Positions 33,113-39,483 of a stretch of DNA of 64,000 nt are shown here, one piece after another. A program made the position numbers and the translations under genes. Under the pieces are notes generated by a model. That model was not told where the DNA came from. It searched no databases and saw only the letters and a program-made list of their open reading frames with translations. Origin of the DNA: Marivita sp. GX14005 (GTDB lineage Bacteria > Pseudomonadota > Alphaproteobacteria > Rhodobacterales > Rhodobacteraceae); the NCBI RefSeq assembly GCF_023370775.1, contig NZ_JAMCCQ010000006.1, positions 1-64,000 on the forward strand, read 5' to 3'. Numbering within the stretch: position 1 is the first letter of the stretch; every line of letters starts with the position of its first letter.

Positions 33113-34078
33113 ATGACGACGGTTTTCTTTTCCTACTGCCACGCTGACGAGGCACTACGAGACCAGCTGGAACGCCAGCTCAGAATCCTTCAGCGTCAAG
33201 GCCTGATAGAGACTTGGCACGACCGCCGGATTGAGGCGGGGCAGGACTTCGCCGGTAAGATCGACGCGCACATTGAAGCCGATGAGATCATCCTGCTGCT
33301 GGTAAGCCCGGATTTTCTAAACTCTGACTATTGTTATGAGATCGAGATGACTCGTGCACTGGAACGGCATAAGGTGGGAGAGGCCATCGTGATCCCGGTC
33401 ATTCTGCGCGATTGCCTCTGGCATGGCGCACCCTTCGGCAAGCTGATGGCCACGCCAACGGACGGTCGTCCGGTCACGCAATGGCCGGACATCGACCATG
33501 CGTTCCGTCTCGTCGCCGAAGCCGTTCAGGCGGCAGCAAAGCGCATCGGTAGTCCACAATCGGTCACCAAGCAGTCAGCGGCACCTGCCATCATGCAAAA
33601 CACGCAGTCAGTCAACAGATCGACACCGGCTCAAGTGATCCGGTCAAGTAATCTGCGGGTGGCCAAAACGTTCACAGACCGTGATCGTGATGCTTTCCAG
33701 ACCGAGGCGTTTGAGTTCATGGCAAAATATTTCGAGAACTCGCTTTCTGAATTGTCGGCTCGCAATCCCGAGATTGACGGGTCGTTCCGCAGGCTTGACG
33801 CAAATCGCTTCAGCGCTGTTGCCTACCATAACGGTCAGTCTGCTAGCCGCTGCACCGTGTTCATGGGGGGGCGGCATATGGGGGGCATTGCTTACACTGC
33901 GACCGAAAATGCAGACACCAACGGGTTCAATGAGAACCTAACCGTCGAGGCCGATGAGCAAACCCTGTATCTGCGGAGTATGGGGATGGCACACTTTGGC
34001 CAAAACAGAGACCAGAAGCTGACGTTCGAGGGTGCGGCAGAAACTTATTGGCACATGTTTGTGAAGCCACTTCAGTAA
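33113..34078 (+). CDS. TIR-domain effector with an unknown C-terminal domain
   Basis: The 321-aa protein has an N-terminal TIR domain (VFFSYCHADEALRDQLERQL; GLIETWHDRRIEAGQDF; LLLVSPDFLNSDYCYEIEM, residues 1-140). The likely catalytic Glu is E78 (E76 is an alternative). Bacterial TIR domains usually cleave NAD+. After a linker, residues about 185-321 form a second domain (FTDRDRDAFQTEAFEFMAKYFENS, RFSAVAYHNGQ) that recurs in other TIR proteins and may sense or oligomerise. It starts 19 bp after the RT gene, so it is the probable toxic effector of the retron. Confidence 0.88.
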   Translation: MTTVFFSYCHADEALRDQLERQLRILQRQGLIETWHDRRIEAGQDFAGKIDAHIEADEIILLLVSPDFLNSDYCYEIEMTRALERHKVGEAIVIPVILRDCLWHGAPFGKLMATPTDGRPVTQWPDIDHAFRLVAEAVQAAAKRIGSPQSVTKQSAAPAIMQNTQSVNRSTPAQVIRSSNLRVAKTFTDRDRDAFQTEAFEFMAKYFENSLSELSARNPEIDGSFRRLDANRFSAVAYHNGQSASRCTVFMGGRHMGGIAYTATENADTNGFNENLTVEADEQTLYLRSMGMAHFGQNRDQKLTFEGAAETYWHMFVKPLQ

Positions 34079-34127
34079 CCGCATCAGCAACTTTAGGGGT
34101 GTCTGGTTTTGTTTGACGATGCGTCCA

Positions 34128-34634
34128 TCAAGGTTGCGAAATCTTCTTGGCAGAATGGCGGAAGATTACGGGCGCGAGACCAGTCTCGGGATCATTTTCG
34201 TTGAGGACAATTTTCCAGGACCTAAATACTGCTTCGATGGGCGATCTGTCGGGTTTAGTACCTGCCAGTGGACAGTTGATCTTGTTCCTCATAGGCCCTC
34301 GGGACTGAAATGCGCATAAGCCAAAGGCACCGTTCCACATGACGATGTCGCCAATTTCAGGTGAGGCGTAGCTTCCCACTTGGATATCTCCAGCGGGGTC
34401 GAGCACCAGTTTCCAGTCTTGGCCATACGAGAGGCAGAGGTCAGGTCTGTGATCTACATAGTGAATACTGAATAGGTCGTCGCCTTGGCCATTCAGTGTC
34501 GCGAAGCCAAGGTCTTCATCGAGTTTTACAACAAGCATGGCGAGTTCTGCCCCTCTGCCAAAGTTACAGAGACCGATTTCTCCCACTTCTAAGTCGGCCA
34601 TTGGCTTGAGATTTGTTGAGAACAGAACTTCCAT
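34128..34634 (-). CDS. cargo protein of unknown function
   Basis: A 168-aa soluble, beta-rich protein (LEVGEIGLCNFGRGAELAML, GDDLFSIHYVDHRPD, IGDIVMWNGAFGLCAFQSR) convergent with the TIR gene. The composition and regular hydrophobic pattern look like real coding sequence, but no family was recognised. The start could be M1 at 34634 or M12 at 34601. It lies inside the segment bracketed by the 16-bp direct repeats, so it belongs to the same cargo as the retron. Confidence 0.55.
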   Translation of the reverse strand: MEVLFSTNLKPMADLEVGEIGLCNFGRGAELAMLVVKLDEDLGFATLNGQGDDLFSIHYVDHRPDLCLSYGQDWKLVLDPAGDIQVGSYASPEIGDIVMWNGAFGLCAFQSRGPMRNKINCPLAGTKPDRSPIEAVFRSWKIVLNENDPETGLAPVIFRHSAKKISQP

Positions 34635-35547
34635 GATACTACGTTACTTTCTATTTACATGCGGCATCTTGAGTCGATTCTTGAGACCAATTCATCCTAC
34701 TGGCCGAACGCACGTAGAGAGAACTGACATAGTGCGAATGGTAGCCGACCAACTAAAAATGCGTGGCTTACCACCTACCCTCTATTGCCCCTATATCTCA
34801 CGCCAATGCCTCGGCGGCTAGGTCTGATTCAGCGGATCCAAATCCTCGAGCGGGCGCCGCGTGAGAGGAGGTTGCCAGGTACTTGCGTTAAACAGACTCG
34901 CGCAGATCGCAACGAATGACCACAATTCGCCCATCACGTCGAATGCTTGGAAAAGTAATCCTTATAGTCGGCAGCGGCGTCGCCAGCACATCAACCTTGG
35001 GCTAAGCCTTGCGGCCTCCCCAGCTCGGCTTCGCGTGTCGCAGGGGAGAACGGCCCTTCGGTCCGTCGCGCATTCGGCCATGCGGCCTCACCGCGGTGTT
35101 GCGCCTGGCATCCCGGTTTGCCCGCCTCGCGAGCACGTCCCTCCCCGGCCGCTCCGCCGGTTTGCGCTCTGGTCTGTTTTGGCCCGAGGCCAAAACGATC
35201 CCGCCGCTCCATCCGTCTGCCGCGTCCGGTCGGGCCGTTTGCCTGCTCGTGTCGGGCAAACCTACCGTCAAAACACACACACATGAGTGCGGAAGCATAT
35301 CCTCCGGATGGCCCCCAAATCAGCCCGCGTCAAGGATCGCAAAACTTTTCGGCGAGGACGGGGCCTGTGGCATGGGGCGGTCCCTTGCGTGAGCGCGCGC
35401 ATGTGTCGGATGCCGCGCTCGGAAAACTTTTGCGCCCGGCAAGCCGGCGGCTGCGCCGTCCCTGACCCGGGCAGATTCGGAAACCAGGCATTCGGCCATG
35501 CCCCACACTCACGTGGTGGCCTTGGAACTGAATACTGGAGACCAGAC
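34635..35547. other. 913-bp gene-free stretch with inverted repeats
   Basis: No convincing gene is present; the first third is AT-rich and the rest is very GC-rich. Inverted repeats include GTTTTGGCC-CGA-GGCCAAAAC (35176-35196) and GTTTGCC/GGCAAAC (35237-35261), then a CA repeat (acacacacac, about 35272-35282). The style resembles the candidate oriT region at 38524-38665, so this may be a leftover or secondary transfer-origin-like region, or the upstream region of the gene at 35548. Confidence 0.5.
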
Positions 35548-35561
35548 ATGGCTTACGACAC
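35546..35561. repeat. 16-bp direct repeat, right copy (left copy 31686-31701)
   Basis: ACATGGCTTACGACAC occurs at 31686-31701 and 35546-35561, each time covering a start codon. The copies bracket the XRE, RT, TIR and 34128 genes. Outside these 16 bp the flanks differ. Confidence 0.7.
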
Positions 35562-36477
35562 AGCAAACACCTACGAGACCATCGAGCTTTTCGGACTGAC
35601 CGAGAAGGACGCGCAGCTGCCGATCCCGGAAGATCACATCCTGACCGACCGCATCATCCGCGAGAGCTTCGAGGCTTTGCTCGGGCCGCTGCGCGCAACC
35701 GGGCTCGAGGCGGAAATCGAACCGCTGGCCCATGGGCTCGCCACGATCCTGCAGCGCCGCAAGGTGGCGCTTGGCAAGGAGGTCGACCGCACCGCCGACA
35801 AGATCGGCGCGCTGGCAAAATCCCACGACGGATCGGAGATCGCCGAGACCGCGCTCGAAGAGGCGCAGGCGCGCTTTGTGCAGCTGCGCGAGATTGTCAG
35901 CGCCATCGAGGTGATGAGCGAGGCAGCGGCGGAATGCTACGAGATCGAGACGGGCCACGCCTACATCCCGGCAGCCGGCTCGCGCGCAAGCGTCCGGGCG
36001 AAAGAGACCGGGGCGGTCTTCGAGGCACGGCAGCTCCTGGAGCAGCACGACCGCGAGACTGCCGAGAAGTCGAAAGTCGAGGGGGTGCCCCTGATCGTCT
36101 CAGGCGCCACCGACTGGACCGATGTCGATGTGATCTTCAACACGCTCGACAAGGTTTGCGAACGGATTAAGCAGAACCGCAACCAGGAGATCTTCCTCTG
36201 CCACAAGGGTGGCAAGTACGGGGCGGAGATGATTGCGGCTCGGTGGGCCCGGGCACGCGGCGTCGCACAGGCGCGCTTTGATCCTCGCTGGTCCGCGCAT
36301 GGGCGGGCGGCACCGTTCAAGTGCAACGACGAAATGCTCGACGACAAGTTCGCGGCGACGGGGGTTGTCCTCTTCGGCGGCAACGGGGTCGCGCTGAACC
36401 TCGGGCAGAAGGCGGAAGCGAAAGGTCTGACGGTCATGCGGGTTGCGGACCCGGCGAAGAAAACTGCGGAGACGTGA
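35548..36477 (+). CDS. DUF2493 (SLOG-like) protein
   Basis: A 309-aa protein with a long helical N-terminal region (about residues 20-165, with coiled-coil tendency) and a C-terminal DUF2493/YspA-like SLOG domain (VPLIVSGATDWTDVDVIFNTL, FLCHKGGKYGAEMIAARWA, VVLFGGNGVALNLGQKAEAKG). SLOG folds bind nucleotides or their derivatives; the ligand here is unknown. Such proteins are common on Rhodobacterales plasmids. The ATG at 35548 follows TGGAGACCAGAC; the frame extends further upstream but only through low-complexity sequence. Confidence 0.85.
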   Translation: MAYDTANTYETIELFGLTEKDAQLPIPEDHILTDRIIRESFEALLGPLRATGLEAEIEPLAHGLATILQRRKVALGKEVDRTADKIGALAKSHDGSEIAETALEEAQARFVQLREIVSAIEVMSEAAAECYEIETGHAYIPAAGSRASVRAKETGAVFEARQLLEQHDRETAEKSKVEGVPLIVSGATDWTDVDVIFNTLDKVCERIKQNRNQEIFLCHKGGKYGAEMIAARWARARGVAQARFDPRWSAHGRAAPFKCNDEMLDDKFAATGVVLFGGNGVALNLGQKAEAKGLTVMRVADPAKKTAET

Positions 36478-36484
36478 GTTGCGA

Positions 36485-36507
36485 GGGTCGCCTTCGGGCG
36501 GCCCTTT
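36485..36507 (+). terminator. TTCG-tetraloop terminator, copy 1
   Basis: GGGTCGCC-TTCG-GGCGGCCC-TTT ends the DUF2493 gene. An almost identical hairpin with matching downstream sequence ends the next gene at 37637. Confidence 0.8.
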
Positions 36508-36599
36508 CGTTGTTTCTCATGCGCGTGGCGGGGCCCAAATTGCTTTGCCTAGCATTTTCCTGTTTTGATAGGTATATGTGTGCCAAGCAAAACTTGGAA

Positions 36600-37625
36600 A
36601 TGATTGGCATGACTCCACTCAGCAGCATCGCGATGAGCGCCTATACCGATCTGGTACGTCTTTTGAAGGACGACGCTTTGTCCGGTGTCGAAGGCAAGCC
36701 GACTCTCAAGGAGCGCGGCGACAAGGCCTATTGGTACGCAGCCCGGCGTGTCGGCACCGAGATGCGCTTCATCTATATCGGCGAGGACAGTGACGAGACG
36801 CGTGCACGTATCAACCGGATTGAGGAGCTGCGCTCGACCGCCAAGGATCGGCAGGCGGAACGGTCTCGGCTTGTCCGCCTCTTGCGCGCCGAAGGCATGA
36901 CCCCCACCGACCGGGCAACCGGGTCCATCCTGTCGGCCATGGCCGCAGTAGGGACATTCCGGTTGGGTGGCACCATCGTCGGAACCAATGCATTTCGCCT
37001 CTATGAAGGCGAGCTTGGTATCCGTCTGCCAATTGGCGGTATGGCCAATACTGGCGACATCGACATCGCGCAGTTCGAGAAGCTCAGCGTTGCGTTGCAG
37101 GATCAGGTCGACCCGGGTCTTGCCGAGACGTTCTCGGCGCTCAAATTCGATCCTCTGCCATCTCTTGACCAAGGTCGGACATGGCGATGGGCCCAGGGTG
37201 GCAGCGGCCAGTTGGTCGAGTTTCTCACACCGGCGTTCGGAGATGAGACCCTCCGTGATCTGCCAGCCTTGGGCGTGAACGCCCAAGGACTGAACTATCT
37301 CAACTTCCTGATCGCTGAGCCGATCCACGCGGCGGCGATCTATAGATCCGGCGTTCTGGTGCAGGTGCCCCGCCCGGAGCGTTATGCAGTCCACAAACTG
37401 ATCATTGCCGACCGGCGCCGCGATGGGGCAGGAAGCCTGAAATCCGCGAAGGACCGCGAGCAGGCGGCTTTCCTTATCGAAGCGATGGCCGAGGACCGGC
37501 CCGATGATCTGGCTCGGGCCTATGCCACCGCAATGGAGGTTGGGCCGCGCTGGCGGGAACACATCGGCAACTCGCTGAAGCGAATGCCTGATACCAGGGG
37601 GATGCTCGACAGCTTGGGCGCGTGA
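36600..37625 (+). CDS. GSU2403-type nucleotidyltransferase-fold protein
   Basis: A 341-aa protein resembling GSU2403-family nucleotidyltransferases. The active-site region reads TIVGTNAFRLYEGELG, followed by the two catalytic acidic residues in NTGDIDIAQFE; the C-terminal half is helical (YAVHKLIIADRRRDGAG). The substrate is unknown; related folds act as toxins, tRNA modifiers or defence enzymes. The ATG at 36600 was taken, with in-frame alternatives at 36570 and 36609. It stands alone between two near-identical terminators and has no antitoxin-like partner. Confidence 0.75.
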   Translation: MIGMTPLSSIAMSAYTDLVRLLKDDALSGVEGKPTLKERGDKAYWYAARRVGTEMRFIYIGEDSDETRARINRIEELRSTAKDRQAERSRLVRLLRAEGMTPTDRATGSILSAMAAVGTFRLGGTIVGTNAFRLYEGELGIRLPIGGMANTGDIDIAQFEKLSVALQDQVDPGLAETFSALKFDPLPSLDQGRTWRWAQGGSGQLVEFLTPAFGDETLRDLPALGVNAQGLNYLNFLIAEPIHAAAIYRSGVLVQVPRPERYAVHKLIIADRRRDGAGSLKSAKDREQAAFLIEAMAEDRPDDLARAYATAMEVGPRWREHIGNSLKRMPDTRGMLDSLGA

Positions 37626-37636
37626 TGGCCATAACG

Positions 37637-37659
37637 GGGTCGCCTTCGGGCGGTCCTTT
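37637..37659 (+). terminator. TTCG-tetraloop terminator, copy 2
   Basis: GGGTCGCC-TTCG-GGCGGTCC-TTT follows the nucleotidyltransferase gene. Identity with copy 1 continues downstream (CTTTCGT..., TCTCATG, CGCGTG), so the whole unit of about 45 bp is repeated. Confidence 0.8.
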
Positions 37660-38163
37660 CGTCATATCTCATGGCGCGTGCGATCGGTCACACTTATCTG
37701 CATCTCACGGCGTCCAGCACCGTCATCCCTCTACCCGGTCCGTCAGAGTTCGGCCCATCCGCATCGGTACGGGCTGGGGATGGTGCGCACATCGCACATC
37801 GTCAGCAGCGCAAGACCGAGGGGTCGAGACGTCGCACTTGAGGCTGCAGACCTGCACAACCCTCGGGTGGTGTTGCGGAACATAGCTCCCACGCGGGCGG
37901 GCTCCGTCAGCACCCCGGCCAGGCTCGACGGGACGCGGACGCGGATGGTGGCGGTTGCGTGATGGCAAGGGTCATCCGGGTCTCTCCTTTTTGCTCATAG
38001 ATGTGGATCGCACGGGGTCGGCCCAATCGTGCCCTCAGCTTGCGCTTCGGCAAGCACAAATACGGCTTCCACGCCTTTGCCGCGGACCCTCCGCATTTGC
38101 GCTTGCGACCGGGCCTCTTGCCCCCGTGCCGGGTGATCCCCATCGCAACAAGGAGTAACCCAA
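37660..38163. other. gene-free stretch
   Basis: About 500 bp with several open frames on both strands, none with coding-like composition or a recognisable motif. A ribosome-site-like AACAAGGAG near its right end serves the gene at 38164. No other feature recognised. Confidence 0.5.
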
Positions 38164-38370
38164 ATGACCAATCACTACGTCGCCACCGTCCCCGTCAATT
38201 TCACCGATACCGATGGCCAGGAGCGCACCCGTTTTCAGCGCGTGGGTGCGATGTTCCGCAACACCCGCAACGGGGACGGATCGGAGTTCTTCAGCCTCAA
38301 GCTCGACTTCCCGGTCGCGGTCTCGGAGCTGGTGATGTTCCCGCCGAGCGCGAAAGATCCCCAGGACTAA
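38164..38370 (+). CDS. small DUF736-like plasmid protein
   Basis: A 68-aa protein (start MTNHYVATVPVNFTDTDGQE) with a pattern reminiscent of a shortened DUF736 domain (RFQRVGAMFRNTRNGDGSEF, FSLKLDFPVAV). A clear AAGGAG lies upstream of the ATG. Function unknown; it lies immediately left of the candidate transfer origin. Confidence 0.65.
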   Translation: MTNHYVATVPVNFTDTDGQERTRFQRVGAMFRNTRNGDGSEFFSLKLDFPVAVSELVMFPPSAKDPQD

Positions 38371-38523
38371 ATCCTCTGACGAGGATGGGCCGCCCCAGGA
38401 CGATCTTGGGGCGGCCCGATCCCTGTTCCAGGGATGCCGGTCCCTGCGCGTTCAACGGACGCACTCCGCCCGAAATGATCAGGCCGCGACAGACCGGCCA
38501 GTCAGCCTCAAGGGGGCCATCCA

Positions 38524-38665
38524 CAAAAACCGGCAGGCCAGGGCCTCTCGGTTTTTGCGGCAGAGATTTGGCAAGCCAAATCTGGCCCTCCTTGACCCTG
38601 CCTGTCCGCCCTGTCGGTGGGGTTTGCGCCCGCACGCGGTTCCGTCCGAACACATGCGTGTTCGG
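38524..38665. other. oriT: candidate origin of transfer (oriT)
   Basis: Three perfect inverted repeats lie within about 140 bp of gene-free DNA upstream of the mobilisation operon: CAAAAACCG/CGGTTTTTG (38524-38557), AGATTTGGC-AA-GCCAAATCT (38564-38583) and CCGAACAC-ATGC-GTGTTCGG (38646-38665). Relaxase nick sites usually sit beside such repeats, and oriT is normally next to the accessory and relaxase genes, which start at 38890 and 39470. The nick position was not identified. Confidence 0.5.
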
Positions 38666-38817
38666 CCAGACCCTCGGGCGGGGCTGGCGGACGGGACCCC
38701 TAGGACAGGTGGGTCGCCCGGTGGTGAAGGCGGCAGAGCCGCGGCCCTGCGGGCCGCGGCGTGAAGCGGACACCAAGGCTGCCTGAGACTGAAGGCGACG
38801 TAAGTATATAATTGACA

Positions 38818-38833
38818 GCTAGGTATATTATCG
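38818..38833. promoter_or_regulatory. half-site of the AT-rich operator upstream of the mobilisation operon
   Basis: TATTATCG at 38826-38833, preceded by TA, equals the right half of the palindrome at 29947-29962; the left half is not conserved. It lies about 60 bp upstream of the MobC-like gene, beside TTGACA at 38813, so it may contribute to regulation of transfer genes. Confidence 0.35.
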
Positions 38834-38889
38834 TAAGGTAGGGGCAGCCTTGGTGGAAGGTGGCAGGAAATAGGGGGTCTTTCTTCCGC

Positions 38890-39483
38890 ATGTCCCGAAC
38901 AAAACGCCTGACAGAGATCGAGAAGATGCAGATCGTCCGCGAGGCCGCGGAGGGTGTGTCGACGGCCGAGCTGGCCGAGCGTTTCGAGGTCACATCGCGG
39001 GCCGTGCGCTACGTCTTGAAAGCCGATGCCGAGCGCCAGACCGATGCTGCGATCCCGGTTTCCGCCGTCAGTGTGAAGGTGACGGCCGCGGAGCTTGAAG
39101 CCCTCGACGCGGTGTTGGCGAAGGTGGGGATCGAGAGCCGGGCCGAGGGGCTGCGGCGGCTCATTCAGGCGGCAGGCGGGGTGTTCGTTCCGGACGCGCA
39201 GATGGCGGCAGAGATGGCGCGCTACCGCGCTTCACTGCACGAGGTCGGCAATGGGGTCGCGCAGATCGCCAAGCAGATGACGCGGGCCAACCGGATGGGG
39301 AAGGGGGCCGCGGGGGGCACGCGTGCCGAGTTCACCGAATTGCGCCTTGCCCAGATGCGCGGGTTGGCGCGGTTCATCCTGGATTCTGCGGACGAGATCG
39401 ATCTGCTTCTGCGCCGCCGTCGGGACGCGATACAACTGCAGGCCACGGCCGCGCTGAGGGAGTTTGCCCATGCGGCTGAATGA
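38890..39483 (+). CDS. MobC-like mobilisation accessory protein
   Basis: A 197-aa protein with an N-terminal helix-turn-helix (EGVSTAELAERFEVTSRAVRYVL), a middle segment resembling a ribbon-helix-helix DNA-binding fold (VKVTAAELEALDAVLAKVGI) and the MobC-type region (LHEVGNGVAQIAKQMTRANR). Such proteins bind oriT and help the relaxase nick. The start was set at ATG 38890, with GTG 38860 possible. It overlaps the relaxase gene by 14 nt, the usual mobC-relaxase coupling. Confidence 0.82.
   Translation: MSRTKRLTEIEKMQIVREAAEGVSTAELAERFEVTSRAVRYVLKADAERQTDAAIPVSAVSVKVTAAELEALDAVLAKVGIESRAEGLRRLIQAAGGVFVPDAQMAAEMARYRASLHEVGNGVAQIAKQMTRANRMGKGAAGGTRAEFTELRLAQMRGLARFILDSADEIDLLLRRRRDAIQLQATAALREFAHAAE

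Noticed and set aside
33113-34078. TIR gene as part of a Thoeris system.
   Set aside because: No ThsA-like SIR2/SLOG or Macro partner is adjacent; the gene is tightly linked to a reverse transcriptase instead. The SLOG-like DUF2493 gene is 1.5 kb away and separated by gene-free DNA.
34861-35480. Several overlapping open frames of 90-140 codons on both strands.
   Set aside because: All products are Arg/Pro/Ala-rich without hydrophobic periodicity, typical of GC-rich noncoding DNA.
37723-37968. Minus-strand 81-codon frame in the gap after the nucleotidyltransferase gene.
   Set aside because: Composition is basic and low complexity, with no ribosome site or family similarity.
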